NCBI RefSeq assembly: GCF_900110575.1
Contig: NZ_FOEF01000003.1
Coordinates: 501,689-565,688 of the forward strand
Origin: Amycolatopsis saalfeldensis
GTDB taxonomy: Bacteria > Actinomycetota > Actinomycetes > Mycobacteriales > Pseudonocardiaceae
DNA length: 64,000 nt
Direction: 5' to 3'
In this document: positions 1 to 9,260 of the stretch, one piece after another
How the letters are laid out: every line of letters begins with the position of its first letter
How positions within the stretch are numbered: the stretch's first letter is position 1
Notes under the pieces: generated by a model
The model's database searches: none
What the model was told of the DNA's origin: nothing
Seen by the model: only the letters and a program-made list of their open reading frames with translations
Made by a program: the position numbers and the translations under genes

Positions 1-218
1 GGGAAAGCGGGGTCCGGGCCGGGCTGCGCGGCCGTCGGCTGGACGCCGCGGTCGAGGCCGCCGCGGTCGTCGCGGCATTGCGCGCGCGGGCGGACGGCGT
101 GGCGCCGGACGTCGAGGAAAGCAGCGCCGCGCCCGGTGGCGAAGACCTCGGCAGCGACGCTGCGTTCCTGAGCGAGGTCGCCGTCGCCTACCGGCGCAAC
201 GCGGTCGCCGCGGGCTGA
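1..218 (+). CDS. C-terminal fragment of an unrecognised protein
   Basis: Only the last 71 codons lie in the window, read in the frame that stops with TGA at 216-218. The fragment is Ala/Arg/Glu-rich, contains the stretch LDAAVEAAAVVAALRAR and ends AYRRNAVAAG. GC-rich third positions support coding. I cannot assign a family from this tail, and there is no membrane segment or recognisable motif. It stops about 100 bp before the GH92 gene on the same strand, so it could be the preceding gene of that transcription unit, although an inverted repeat at 229-246 suggests a separate promoter. Confidence 0.5.
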   Translation, partial: ESGVRAGLRGRRLDAAVEAAAVVAALRARADGVAPDVEESSAAPGGEDLGSDAAFLSEVAVAYRRNAVAAG

Positions 219-228
219 CGAGCCAGGT

Positions 229-246
229 CTTTGTCAAAGTGTTGAC
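229..246. promoter_or_regulatory. Nested inverted repeats upstream of GH92
   Basis: CTTTG-T-CAAAG (229-239) overlaps GTCAA-AGTG-TTGAC (233-246), two perfect short inverted repeats in an AT-richer patch 70-90 bp upstream of the GTG start at 317. This is a plausible operator for the mannosidase gene. It does not match the TGACA/TGTCA operator seen at the other glycosidase genes in the window. Confidence 0.35.
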
Positions 247-316
247 CGAGGGCCGGGCGCGCGGAAAGGTCGGATGTCAGGTCAGGTAGCTCGGTTTCTG
301 CCGTGGGAGGCACCCG

Positions 317-3300
317 GTGCGGTACAGGTTCTTGGCGGCGGTCCTCGCGACGGCGGTACTCGGCGCGCCGAGTGTCGCCGCGGCGGCCCCTGGCGGGGCG
401 GCTGCGGAAGCGCAGCTGGTCAGCGACCCGGCAGCGTACGTCGACCCGCTGATCGGCACCGGCAGCGGGGGCGGCTCGGTCGGCGAGATCAACAACTTCC
501 CCGGCCCGGCGATGCCGTTCGGGATGATGCAGTTCTCCCCGGACACCCAGGGCTCCTACGCCGGCTACCAGTATCACAGCGATCAGATCCGAGGTTTCAG
601 CCTCGATCACGCCTCGGTCGGCTGCACCGCGTTCGGCGACGTGCCGATCCTGCCGGTGACCGGCGACGTCGGTGCGGCCCCGTGGGACCGCACCGAGCAC
701 TTCACCCATGACGGCGAGCAGGCCGCACCCGGCTATTACGCCGTGACGCTCGCCGATTCGAAGGTCCGCGCGGAGCTGACCGCCGGCACGCGCACCGGCC
801 TGGCCGCGTTCACCTTCCCGGCCGGCGCGAACGCGCAGGTGCTGGTCAAGGGCGGCGCCAGCCTGGCCGGCGACTCCCACGCGGACCTGAAGGTCACCGG
901 CGACCACGAGGTCAGCGGTTCGGCGACCACCGGCAACTTCTGCGGCAAGGGCAACAAGTACACCGTCTACTACGACGTCACGTTCGACCAGCCGTTCACC
1001 GCGCACGGCACGTGGGACGGCACCTCGGTGAAGCCGGGCACGGACGCCGTCGACTCGCCGAAGGCCGGCGCCTACCTGACCTTCGGCTCGCAGAAAGTGG
1101 TGCACGCCAAGGTTTCGATGTCGTACGTGAGCGTCGACGGCGCGAAGGCCAACATGGCCGCGGAGATCCCGGGCTGGGACCTCGGCGCCGTCCGTCAGTC
1201 CACAAGGGACGCCTGGTCGGCCATGCTCGGCAAGATCCGCGTGGCGGGCAAGGACTCCGCGCAGCTCAAGACCTTCTACACCTTCCTGTACCACTCGCTG
1301 ATGCACCCCAACACGTTCAACGACGTCGACGGCCGGTACATCGGCTTCGACGACAAGATTCGGACGCTGCCCGCCGGGCACGCGCAGTACGCCAACTTCT
1401 CCGATTGGGACACCTACCGCACGCTCGCGCCGTTGCAGGCCATGCTGTTCCCGAAGCAGGCCAGCGACATGGCGCAGTCGCTGACCAACGACGCGGTGCA
1501 GGGCGGCTGGTGGCCGCGCTGGCCGATGGCGAACGACTACACCGGCCAGATGACCGGGGACAGCTCGGTGGCGCTGATCTCGAGCCTGTACGCCTTCGGC
1601 GCGCGGGACTTCGACGTCAAGACCGCGCTGAAGTACCTGGTCAAGGGCGCGACGTCGGTGGACGGGACGCCCGGCGCGTACCAGGAGCGCCGGGGCGTCG
1701 CGGACTACGTGGCCCGCGGGTACATGCCGAACAACGACGCCTCCCGCGGCGACCACGCGCGCGTCGGCGCGTCGATCACCCTGGAGTGGGCGATCGACGA
1801 CTTCGCGATCGCGCAGTTCGCGCAGGGCATCGGCGACCGCGGCGTCGCCCGTGAGTTCGGCAAGCGCGGCCAGAACTGGCAGAACATCTTCAACCCGGCC
1901 ACCGGCTACCTCCAGCCGCGCGGCGAGGACGGCCGCTTCCCCGACGGCCCGGCCTACCAGCCCCCGCCGCCGGGCGAATTCGGCCAGGACGGCTTCGACG
2001 AGGGCAACGCCGCGCAGTACACCTGGCTGGTCCCGCAGGACCCGGCCGGCCTGGTCACCGCGATGGGCGGGCCGGCGAAGACCGCGGCGCGGCTGGACAC
2101 GTTCTTCCAGCAGCTGAACGTCGGCCCGAACGAGCCGTACATGTGGGCCGGCAACGAGCCCGACTTCGGGGTGCCGTGGCTGTACAACCACGTCGGGCAG
2201 CCGTGGAAGACGCAGCAGGTGGTGCGGCAGATCGCGACCACGCAGTTCAGCGCCACCCCGGACGGCGAGCCGGGCAACGACGACCTCGGCGCGCAGTCGT
2301 CCTGGTACGTCTGGGCCGCGCTCGGCATTTATCCCGGCACGCCGGGGACCTCGGACCTGGTCGTGCACAGCCCGCTGTTCGAGCGCGCCGTGCTCACCCT
2401 GCCGACCGGGCGCACCATCGACATCCGCGCGCCGAAGGCGTCCGCGACCACGCCGTACGTGCAGGATCTCCGGCTGAACGGCGGGGAGTGGAACCGCACG
2501 TCGCTGCCCGCCGGCACCGCGCACGACGGCGCCCGGCTGGACTTCACGCTGGCCGCGCAGCCGGATCGCGGCTGGGCCGCGGGCAGCCAGCCACCGTCCT
2601 ATCGGGACAGTGAACAGCCGTTCCTCGCCTCGGCCGACAACCAGCTGACGGCCGCGCCGGGCTCGACGGGCCAGGCGACGATCACCGGCCAGCGGCTCGG
2701 CGGCCACGATCGCGCTCTCGACGTCACCGTGCAGTCGCCGGCGGGCCTGACGGCCACGGCGCCGCGGCAGCTCCGGCTCGACGACCGGACCGGCGGCGGG
2801 AGCGTGAAGCTGACGGTTTCCGTGCCCGCCGGGACCCCCGAGGGTTACTACCCGGTGCCGGTGACCGTCCGCGGCAGCGGCCACACGGTGACGACTTCGG
2901 TGATCGTGCTGGTCGCCCCGAAGGGCGGCCTCACCGCCGCGTACGGCAACGTCGGGATTTCCGACGACGGCGACGCCGGCTCGGCGAACTTCGACACCGC
3001 GGGCAACAGCCTTTCGCGGCAGGCGCTCGCGGCCGCGGGCCTGGCCGGCGGGAAGACCGCGCAGGCCGTGGGCACGTCCTTCACCTGGCCCGCCGCGCCC
3101 GCGGGCCGCCCGGACAACGTCGTGCCCGCGGGGCAGGTGATCACCCTCGCCGCGCCCGCCGGCCGCCTGTCCTTCATCGGCACCGCAACGAATGGCGACC
3201 ACCGCGCCACCGCCACGGTCACCTTCACCGACGGCACCACCGCCCAGTCGGACCTGTCCTTCGGCGACTGGGTCCTCCCGGGCGGCGGCACGGACCCGGT

Positions 3301-3475
3301 GTTCGGCAACACGCTGGTCGCGCGCACCGCGTACCGCAACCAGCCGGGCGGCCAGGGCGGCGCTGCTTCGATTTACGCCACGGCACCGTTTGTCGCCCCG
3401 GCGGGCAAGCAGGTGGCCTCGGTGACGTTGCCGGCCGAGCGGGATCTGCACGTGTTCGCGGTGGGGCTGGGCTGA
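317..3475 (+). CDS. Secreted GH92 family alpha-mannosidase
   Basis: Predicted extracellular Ca-dependent exo-alpha-mannosidase of glycoside hydrolase family 92 (1,052 aa). Residues 1-28 are a Sec signal peptide ending in an Ala-rich cleavage region. The GH92 N-terminal domain begins YVDPLIGTGSGGG near residue 38, followed by the (alpha/alpha)6 barrel. The general acid is likely E562 in EGNAAQYTWLV, and the GNDDLG motif (D655/D656) carries the catalytic base. After about residue 760 there are beta-rich domains of NEW3/NPCBM-associated type, and the C-terminus resembles that of the second GH92 at 44743-48015. The GTG start is supported by GGGAGG at 305-310. The linkage (alpha-1,2, -1,3 or other) cannot be told from sequence. 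Confidence 0.9.
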   Translation: MRYRFLAAVLATAVLGAPSVAAAAPGGAAAEAQLVSDPAAYVDPLIGTGSGGGSVGEINNFPGPAMPFGMMQFSPDTQGSYAGYQYHSDQIRGFSLDHASVGCTAFGDVPILPVTGDVGAAPWDRTEHFTHDGEQAAPGYYAVTLADSKVRAELTAGTRTGLAAFTFPAGANAQVLVKGGASLAGDSHADLKVTGDHEVSGSATTGNFCGKGNKYTVYYDVTFDQPFTAHGTWDGTSVKPGTDAVDSPKAGAYLTFGSQKVVHAKVSMSYVSVDGAKANMAAEIPGWDLGAVRQSTRDAWSAMLGKIRVAGKDSAQLKTFYTFLYHSLMHPNTFNDVDGRYIGFDDKIRTLPAGHAQYANFSDWDTYRTLAPLQAMLFPKQASDMAQSLTNDAVQGGWWPRWPMANDYTGQMTGDSSVALISSLYAFGARDFDVKTALKYLVKGATSVDGTPGAYQERRGVADYVARGYMPNNDASRGDHARVGASITLEWAIDDFAIAQFAQGIGDRGVAREFGKRGQNWQNIFNPATGYLQPRGEDGRFPDGPAYQPPPPGEFGQDGFDEGNAAQYTWLVPQDPAGLVTAMGGPAKTAARLDTFFQQLNVGPNEPYMWAGNEPDFGVPWLYNHVGQPWKTQQVVRQIATTQFSATPDGEPGNDDLGAQSSWYVWAALGIYPGTPGTSDLVVHSPLFERAVLTLPTGRTIDIRAPKASATTPYVQDLRLNGGEWNRTSLPAGTAHDGARLDFTLAAQPDRGWAAGSQPPSYRDSEQPFLASADNQLTAAPGSTGQATITGQRLGGHDRALDVTVQSPAGLTATAPRQLRLDDRTGGGSVKLTVSVPAGTPEGYYPVPVTVRGSGHTVTTSVIVLVAPKGGLTAAYGNVGISDDGDAGSANFDTAGNSLSRQALAAAGLAGGKTAQAVGTSFTWPAAPAGRPDNVVPAGQVITLAAPAGRLSFIGTATNGDHRATATVTFTDGTTAQSDLSFGDWVLPGGGTDPVFGNTLVARTAYRNQPGGQGGAASIYATAPFVAPAGKQVASVTLPAERDLHVFAVGLG

Positions 3476-3484
3476 GGCCCGGGG

Positions 3485-5104
3485 TCAGCGGCTGCGGGCC
3501 ACCCGGCGTTCGTCCCAGACCGGTTCCGGGATTTCGCGCACCACGCCGTCCGAGCCGAAGACCAGGTAGCGGTCGAAGGACTTGGCGAACCAGCGGTCGT
3601 GGGTCACGGCGAGCACGGTGCCCTCGTAGGCCTCGAGGCCGTCCTGCAGGGCCTCGGCGGATTCCAGGTCCAGGTTGTCCGTCGGCTCGTCCAGCAGGAG
3701 GGCGGTGGTGCCGGCCAGTTCGAGCAGCAGGATCTGGAACCGGGCCTGCTGGCCGCCGGACAGCTTGTCGAACGGCTGGTCGCCGTGGCCTTCCAGCTCG
3801 TAGCGGCGGAGCACGGCCATCGCGCCGCCGCGGTTCTTCGCGTGGGTGGTCCACAGGATGTCGACGAGGGGGCGGCCGGTCAGCTCCGGGTGCGCGTGCG
3901 TTTGCGCGAAGTGGCCCGGCACGACCCGCGCGCCGGTCTTCCACAGGCCGGTGTGCGCGACGTCCCCGCCCGCCAGCAGCCGCAGGAAATGCGACTTGCC
4001 CGAGCCGTTGGACCCCAGCACCGCGACCCGCTCGCCGAAGAAGACCTCCAGCGAAAACGGCTTGATCAGCCCGGTCAGCTCCAGGTTCTCGCAAGTGACC
4101 GCGCGAACTCCGGTGCGGCCGCCGCGCAGGCGCATGCGGATGTCCTGGCGCCGTGGCGGCTCCGGCGGCGGGCCGGCCTCCTCGTACTTGCGCAGCCGGG
4201 TCTTCGCGGCCTTGTAGCGGGACGCCATCTCGTCGCTGCGGGCGGCGTACTGCTGCATGTCCAGGACGAGTTTCCGCAGCTGCGCGTGCTTCTCCTCCCA
4301 GCGCCGCTTCAGCTCGTCGTAACGGGCGAACCGCTCCTGCCGCGCCTCGTGGTAGGTGGCGAACCCGCCGCCGTGCACCCAAGCGTCGGAGCCGGCCGGA
4401 CCGGGCTCGACGCTGACGATCTTCTCCGCCGCCCGCGCGAGCAACTCCCGGTCGTGCGAGACGAACAGCACGGTCTTCCTGGTCTCGTGCAGTCGTTCTT
4501 CCAGCCAGCGCTTGCCGGGCACGTCGAGGTAGTTGTCGGGCTCGTCCAGGAGCAGGACCTCGTCCGGGCCGCGCAGCAATGCCTCCAGCACCAGGCGTTT
4601 CTGCTCGCCGCCGCTGAGTGTGCGGACCTGCCGCCACTGGGCCTTCTCGTACGGGACGCCGAGTGCTGCCACCGTGCAGACGTCCCAGATGGTCTCGGCC
4701 TCGTAGCCGTGGGCCTCCGCCCAATCGCTCAAGGCCTGCGCGTACTTCATCTGCGCGGCTTCGTCGTCGACGGTCATGATCAGCTCTTCGGCCGCGTCCA
4801 CGGCCGCCGCGGCCTCGCGAATACGCGGCGGCGCGACCGAGACCAGCAGGTCGCGCACCGTCCGCTCGTCCCGCACCGACCCGACGAACTGCGCCATCAC
4901 CCCGAGCCCGCCCGAGACCGCGACCGTGCCCTGATGCGGCTGCAGATCACCGGCCAGCAGCCGCAGCAACGTCGTCTTCCCCGCGCCGTTCGGCCCGACC
5001 AGCGCGACCACGGCCCCGTCCCCGACCCGGAACGAGACGTCGCCGAGCAGCGGCCGCCCGTCAGGCAGGTAATAGTCGACGTGCGCCGCCTCGAGATGAC
5101 CCAT
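3485..5104 (-). CDS. ABC-F family ATPase (ribosome-acting type)
   Basis: A soluble 539-aa protein with two ABC nucleotide-binding domains and no membrane segment, the ABC-F architecture of translation factors and antibiotic-resistance proteins. Domain 1 has Walker A GPNGAGKT (37-44), signature LSGGEQ (163-168) and LLLDEPD (184-190). A charged linker of about 80 residues follows (roughly 255-320), rich in Arg, Lys and Glu as expected for the arm that enters the ribosomal exit site. Domain 2 has GSNGSGKS (364-371), LSGGQQ and LLLDEPTDNLD. It is convergent with the GH92 gene, with 9 bp between them. It may be housekeeping or a self-protection/resistance factor; no biosynthetic cluster is visible beside it. 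Confidence 0.85.
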   Translation of the reverse strand: MGHLEAAHVDYYLPDGRPLLGDVSFRVGDGAVVALVGPNGAGKTTLLRLLAGDLQPHQGTVAVSGGLGVMAQFVGSVRDERTVRDLLVSVAPPRIREAAAAVDAAEELIMTVDDEAAQMKYAQALSDWAEAHGYEAETIWDVCTVAALGVPYEKAQWRQVRTLSGGEQKRLVLEALLRGPDEVLLLDEPDNYLDVPGKRWLEERLHETRKTVLFVSHDRELLARAAEKIVSVEPGPAGSDAWVHGGGFATYHEARQERFARYDELKRRWEEKHAQLRKLVLDMQQYAARSDEMASRYKAAKTRLRKYEEAGPPPEPPRRQDIRMRLRGGRTGVRAVTCENLELTGLIKPFSLEVFFGERVAVLGSNGSGKSHFLRLLAGGDVAHTGLWKTGARVVPGHFAQTHAHPELTGRPLVDILWTTHAKNRGGAMAVLRRYELEGHGDQPFDKLSGGQQARFQILLLELAGTTALLLDEPTDNLDLESAEALQDGLEAYEGTVLAVTHDRWFAKSFDRYLVFGSDGVVREIPEPVWDERRVARSR

Positions 5105-5157
5105 GGCCGCGGAGTCTACGGACCGGCGCGCCCGTGGTGCCGCCTATTTTCCCGGCG

Positions 5158-6399
5158 CTAGCTCCCCGCCAGCATCGGCAGGGACACGAAGTCGGCCAGT
5201 GCCTGCTGGCCCGCGATGTTGGCGTGGATGCCGTCGCCGTTGTCGTAGGCCGGGTTGATGTGGTTGGGGGCGAGCGGGTCGGCGAGGACCTGGTCGAAGT
5301 CGATCGTGGCGGTGCAGGTGCCGGAGCAGTTGTTGCCCTGCTTGACGAACAGGCCGACGGTGTGGCGGTCGACGTTGTTCTGGTCGGAATAGCCCGGCCG
5401 TGGCGTGATCGGGGTGACGTAGACCTTGATCCCGGCGTCGCGCAGTCGCTGGAAGACCTGGTGGTAGCTGTCCAGGATGGGGGCGGCCGTGCAGCCGTCC
5501 GCGAGGTCGTTGGTGCCGTAGTAGTAGATCACCGCGGTGACGCCGTGCAGCGCGAGCACGTCGCGGTCGAGGCGGCTCAGCGCGTCCAGGCCCTTGACCC
5601 CCTCGGGCATGCCGGGGCAGCCGGCCGCGCTGGTGGTGCCGCCGATGCCCGCGTTGGCCACGGCCAGCTGCGCGGTGCCGGGCAGCTCCGCGACGATGCG
5701 CCGGGCCAGGTCGTCGGCCCAGCGGCGGTTGGTGCCGGTCTCGGTGCAGCCGGGCCCGCAGTTGGTGCTGCCGGTGCCGTCGACCACCGAGCTGCCGAAC
5801 GGCACGATCGTGCCCGTCAGCCCGGGGTGGTCCACGTCGACGGCGCTGACCAGGTAGGTGGCGCCGACCTTCTGGGTGTACGCCGCGCCGTCGGGATCCG
5901 CGACGTGCGAGCCGGAGCCGGCCGGGGTGAGGTAGTTGTCCCGCAGCGCCGAATCGTGCTCACCCGGCACGGCGGTGCCCGCGACGTACAGGCTGATCGC
6001 CACGTCCTGGTCCGGCGAGGTGGCCAGGGGAGTGCCGTCGCTCCACACCTCGCCGCCCGCGGGCACGGTGACGGACGGGCTCCCGCCGAAGGTGACCGGC
6101 GCCGGCGCGGTGACCGCCGACGCGCCCGCGCTGATCCCCGCGGTGGCCTCGTCGATGGTCAGCGGGGCGGTGCCGAAGGTGTTCTGCACCCGGACCCGGA
6201 TCGCGTCGCCGCCCTGGCTCAGGTGCGTGATCATGCGCAGCGACTGGTGGTTCAGCGTGACGCCCGCCAGATCCTGCTGCGACTCGGCCCACGAGGTGAA
6301 CCACGTCCGGGCCGCGGCCTCGGCGGAGGAGCCGAACAGCGCGGTGAGCGCCACTGCGGCCGCCGCGGCCGGGACGGTCGTTCTGCCGCTGATTCCCAT
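5158..6399 (-). CDS. Secreted SGNH/GDSL-type hydrolase
   Basis: 413-aa exported esterase-like protein. An Ala-rich signal peptide ends near residue 27 (SSAEAA). The SGNH blocks are visible: the nucleophile serine sits in FGSSVVDG, a degenerate block I in place of the usual GDSITDG, block III is GTNDLADG, and block V is DGIHAN with the Asp-His pair. An N-terminal beta-domain of about 190 residues precedes the hydrolase domain, as in many actinobacterial SGNH proteins. It lies 15 bp downstream of the glycosidase-like gene at 6415-8016, so the two are probably co-transcribed. A deacetylase or esterase acting on acylated glycans is likely from context; the substrate is inference. Confidence 0.8.
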   Translation of the reverse strand: MGISGRTTVPAAAAAVALTALFGSSAEAAARTWFTSWAESQQDLAGVTLNHQSLRMITHLSQGGDAIRVRVQNTFGTAPLTIDEATAGISAGASAVTAPAPVTFGGSPSVTVPAGGEVWSDGTPLATSPDQDVAISLYVAGTAVPGEHDSALRDNYLTPAGSGSHVADPDGAAYTQKVGATYLVSAVDVDHPGLTGTIVPFGSSVVDGTGSTNCGPGCTETGTNRRWADDLARRIVAELPGTAQLAVANAGIGGTTSAAGCPGMPEGVKGLDALSRLDRDVLALHGVTAVIYYYGTNDLADGCTAAPILDSYHQVFQRLRDAGIKVYVTPITPRPGYSDQNNVDRHTVGLFVKQGNNCSGTCTATIDFDQVLADPLAPNHINPAYDNGDGIHANIAGQQALADFVSLPMLAGS

Positions 6400-6414
6400 G
6401 GCTGTCCTCTCAGC

Positions 6415-8016
6415 TCAAGCGAGGGCGAGGTGCACGGCGTGGTGGCCGGTGGCGCCGGCGGGCAGCAGCGGGCGGCCGGGTCGTCCGTCCACAGTGCACG
6501 AGACGACCCGGGTGCCCGCCCCGTCGAGAACGAGGTCCACAGTGGACTCACGGTAACGCAGGCCGAGCAGGCTGACCCGGCCCCAGCCCTCGGGCAGGCA
6601 GGGCGCGAACCGCAGGCCGTCCTCGGTGAAGTCCAGCCCGCACAGTCCCGAATAGAGCAGGCGCAGGAAACCGCTGGCCGACCAGGCCTGGTCCGGCTGC
6701 GAGGTGAACTGCTCCAGCTCGCCGCTGCCACCGGTCTGCCAGCCGCCCTGCACGGCGCCGGTGCGGGCGTCGTAGATCTCGTAGAAGTTGCCGCCGGTGC
6801 CCGAAACCAGCGTGGCCAGGTCGGTGACGGCGCGGCCGAACAGGTCGGCCCGGCCGCCCGCCGCGGCGGCGTGCCCGAAGAACGAATGCACCATCGGCCA
6901 GACGACGGTGTTGTGCCGCCCCGGTTTCTCGTCGCTGAACCTCGCGAAGTGCGGCCGGCTGTTGGCGATCCCGCGCGGCTCCCACACCGCGTTCGCCAGC
7001 ACCTGCCGCGTCCGCTCGGCATCGGTGACGCCCAGCAGCACGGCGAACGCGAGCCCGGCGCCCTCCTGCGAGACGTCCAGCTGACCGGCCATGGAACCGG
7101 CTCCGTGCACGAAATAGCCGAAGCCGTCGCCGTGCCACAGGCGGGTGTTGATCGCCGTGCGCAGCCGCGCCGCGTCGGCCCGGTGCGCGGCGTCGGGCTT
7201 GCCCAGCGCCCGCGCCATTCCCGCCAGCGCGAGGAAAGCGCCGTGGTAGAGGCAGTTCGTGGACAGGCACAGGAGCTTCGCGGCTTCGGGGTAGTCGAGC
7301 ACGAACGACGAGTGGATGCCCGGCTGCCACGGCGGCGCCGGATAGCCCGCGATGCCGTCGTTCATGAAGCTGGGCCCCTCGAACAGCCCGGCAGCGGCGT
7401 TGAAGTTCGCGGCCTTCCGCGCGGCGACGGTGTTCACGCCGATCCCGTAGGCGTCGGCCAGGAACTGCGCGTCCCCGGTGACCAGGTAGTGGTGCCAGGC
7501 GCCGAGCACCCAGACGATCTGGTCCCACCACTGGTTGTCCTGCTGCACGATCAGGCTGCCGTCGGCGCGTTTGTCCACAACGGACAGCAGCGTGTTCCGG
7601 CCGACCGCCGCGCTGAGCAGGCTGCCGGCGTTCCACGCGTTCACGGCCGCGTCACGCGTCCAGCGCTGCGGCGACGGGTAACCGCCGCCCGCGCGGATGA
7701 ACGTGCCGGGCGGGTACGCGAGCCGGCCGGAGTGGTTGTAGGTCGGGGGATCGGCGTACGCGGTGTTGATGCCGACCAGGTCGGTCAGCGCGGATTCGTG
7801 CAACGCGCCCAGCAGTTCGCGGGTCGCCGGCTCGGCGAAGACCAGCGACGGCAAGGTGTAGTCCACCCGCAACGAAGGCGTCTTGTCCGGTGGCTTGCTT
7901 TCTCCGGCAGCGGACGCGGGTGACGCGCCGAGACCGGTGGCCCCGACCCCCGCGGCTCCGGCCAGGGCGAGGAAGCCCCGCCGGCCGACCTTGACTTCGT
8001 CGTCTCTGCCGGTCAT
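6415..8016 (-). CDS. Tat-exported (alpha/alpha)6 glycoside hydrolase-like protein
   Basis: Predicted exported glycosidase of 533 aa. The start is set at the ATG at 8016, preceded by GGGGAG six bases upstream. An upstream in-frame codon at 8073 has no such site and would displace the signal. A twin-arginine signal (GRRGFLALAG) opens the protein and cleavage is expected after ASPASAA. The body is rich in repeated helical hairpins with conserved Trp and acidic residues (DNQWWDQIVW, QPDQAWSASG), the pattern of six-hairpin glycosidases such as GH63, GH78 or amylo-glucosidase relatives. I cannot choose the family, and the catalytic acids are not certain. It heads a probable operon with the SGNH hydrolase. 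A LacI-type palindrome lies 30-43 bp upstream. Confidence 0.7.
   Translation of the reverse strand: MTGRDDEVKVGRRGFLALAGAAGVGATGLGASPASAAGESKPPDKTPSLRVDYTLPSLVFAEPATRELLGALHESALTDLVGINTAYADPPTYNHSGRLAYPPGTFIRAGGGYPSPQRWTRDAAVNAWNAGSLLSAAVGRNTLLSVVDKRADGSLIVQQDNQWWDQIVWVLGAWHHYLVTGDAQFLADAYGIGVNTVAARKAANFNAAAGLFEGPSFMNDGIAGYPAPPWQPGIHSSFVLDYPEAAKLLCLSTNCLYHGAFLALAGMARALGKPDAAHRADAARLRTAINTRLWHGDGFGYFVHGAGSMAGQLDVSQEGAGLAFAVLLGVTDAERTRQVLANAVWEPRGIANSRPHFARFSDEKPGRHNTVVWPMVHSFFGHAAAAGGRADLFGRAVTDLATLVSGTGGNFYEIYDARTGAVQGGWQTGGSGELEQFTSQPDQAWSASGFLRLLYSGLCGLDFTEDGLRFAPCLPEGWGRVSLLGLRYRESTVDLVLDGAGTRVVSCTVDGRPGRPLLPAGATGHHAVHLALA
6535..6547. repeat. Example of iterated palindrome GTCCAnnnTGGAC
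   Basis: Perfect copy GTCCACAGTGGAC inside the glycosidase-like gene, where it encodes Ser-Thr-Val-Asp using the uncommon Thr codon ACT. Other perfect copies of GTCCAnnnTGGAC are at 8816-8828, 29013-29025, 41778-41790, 44713-44725 and 51282-51294. Single-mismatch copies are at 1198, 6487, 17237, 32115, 35071 and 54046. They occur in genes, a terminator and a start region alike. Confidence 0.7.
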
Positions 8017-8045
8017 CGCACTCCCCGCTGGGTGACATCCGCTGG

Positions 8046-8059
8046 TGAAATCGTTGTCA
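8046..8059. promoter_or_regulatory. LacI-type operator candidate
   Basis: TGAAATCGTTGTCA is an inverted repeat around a central CG with one arm mismatch. It lies just upstream of the ATG at 8016 of the exported glycosidase-like gene, where a bound repressor would block transcription. The same motif is perfect upstream of the second GH92 (48038-48051) and is found twice upstream of GH2 (20284, 20361). A central CpG is typical of LacI/GalR-family operators. Confidence 0.55.
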
Positions 8060-8153
8060 AGTGGGACGTTCACGATGCTAGGGGCGTATTCGGCCGGCGG
8101 GCAACGGTTCTGTCCGGTCTTGTCCGCTTGTCGCCCGGCTCCGGCCCGGATGG

Positions 8154-8195
8154 CCGCACGGCGGGAGGCCCCGGTGGGCCGCTCCCGCCGTGCGG
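8154..8195 (-). terminator. Hairpin terminator after the GH25 gene
   Basis: A perfect 14-bp inverted repeat (8154-8167 with 8182-8195) around a 14-base loop, starting 6 bp past the stop codon of the lysozyme gene. There is no clear T-tract, as is common for actinobacterial hairpin terminators. Confidence 0.75.
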
Positions 8196-8200
8196 GGGAC

Positions 8201-9016
8201 TCAGCCGGTCGCGAGGACCTTCAGGCGGGAGATGTCCGCGCTGAAGCTGTCCTGGTCGATCGGGGTGGAGCTGTACTGCCAGAAGGTGTAGAAGCCCCAC
8301 TTGTACGGCAGCGTGCCGGCCGAGGAGGCGTAGCGCGCGACCCAGAGCGGGTTGGTGGAGCTGAAGTCGCCGCCGTTGCCGGTGCACTGGCTCCACCAGC
8401 TGGTCGCGGTGTAGATGACCGGCCAGCGGGTGGTCTTCTTGTGGTACTCGTCGCTGAACGCCTTGATCCAGGCGACCATCGCCGAGGTGCCCAGCCCGTA
8501 ACAGGCCGAGTTCGGGCCCCACTCGATGTCGAGGGTGCCGGGCAGGGTCTTGCCGTCCTTGGACCAGCCGCCGCCGTGCGCGACGAAGTAGTCCGCCTGC
8601 GCGGCGCCGCCGCTGAGGTCCGGGCGGCCGTAGTGGTAGGCCCCGCGGATCATGCCGACGTTGTACGAGCCGTTGTACTGCTGGGTGAAGTACGCGTTGG
8701 TGTAGCCCGTGCCCTCGGTGGCCTTGACGTAGGCGAACTTCTTGCCGGCGCTCCAGTAGGAGGCCCAGTTGACGTTGCCCTGGTAGGAGCTGACGTCGAT
8801 CCCCGGCACGCTGGCGTCCACACTGGACGGAACGGCGCCGGACGCCGCCACGCCGTCGTGCGCCCGGATCGAGGCGCCCATCTCGTGGTTGTCGGACGTG
8901 TCAGCGGCGTTGGCGGCGTTGGCCTGTGCTCCGCCCGCGGCCACGACCGTCACGGCGGTCGAAACGGCAAGCGCGGCGCCGAGCAGGCGGCGCCACCCCC
9001 ATCTTGCAGATGACAT
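8201..9016 (-). CDS. Secreted GH25 lysozyme (N-acetylmuramidase)
   Basis: Predicted secreted peptidoglycan hydrolase of 271 aa. Residues 1-32 form a signal peptide, followed by a 35-residue linker. The GH25 domain begins PGIDVSSYQG at 71-80. Catalytic carboxylates are likely D163 and E165 in LDIEW, with D74 also conserved at the barrel mouth. The protein ends in the GH25 tail TFWQYSSTPIDQDSF. There is no extra cell-wall binding domain. AGGGAA precedes the ATG at 9016. It is probably a single-gene unit, since a hairpin terminator follows and a 244-bp spacer separates it from the next gene, which points the other way. Confidence 0.92.
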   Translation of the reverse strand: MSSARWGWRRLLGAALAVSTAVTVVAAGGAQANAANAADTSDNHEMGASIRAHDGVAASGAVPSSVDASVPGIDVSSYQGNVNWASYWSAGKKFAYVKATEGTGYTNAYFTQQYNGSYNVGMIRGAYHYGRPDLSGGAAQADYFVAHGGGWSKDGKTLPGTLDIEWGPNSACYGLGTSAMVAWIKAFSDEYHKKTTRWPVIYTATSWWSQCTGNGGDFSSTNPLWVARYASSAGTLPYKWGFYTFWQYSSTPIDQDSFSADISRLKVLATG

Positions 9017-9260
9017 GGATGTTTCCCTTCGAGTGCCCTCGCGAAGCGCGGCTTTGCAGGGCCGCGCGGACTTGATTCTGTTACACCGATATGTGGAATG
9101 TCACTGCTCCATGTGAACCAATTTTCGGGTACGGGCCGACCGTGCCAATCGGTCACCGGCCGGGGCCGTGGCGGCGCACTGTCGCAAATTGAGACCGGCG
9201 GGGTGCCCGGGATGCGGTGTGGTGAACGTCCGGCCCCCGCCATGACAGGAGCGTCCACGG

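Noticed and set aside
188-3451. Long minus-strand open frame (about 1,087 codons) opposite the first GH92 gene
   Set aside because: It is Arg/Ala/Gly-rich with no domain, and exists because GC-biased third positions leave the antisense frame open. The GH92 frame has clear motifs and a signal peptide.
3485-5104. Drug-export ABC transporter
   Set aside because: It has two ATPase domains with the ABC-F linker and no membrane segments or permease neighbour.
5134-7923. Long plus-strand open frame across the SGNH and glycosidase-like genes
   Set aside because: It spans two real minus-strand genes and their spacer, has no family features and reflects composition only.
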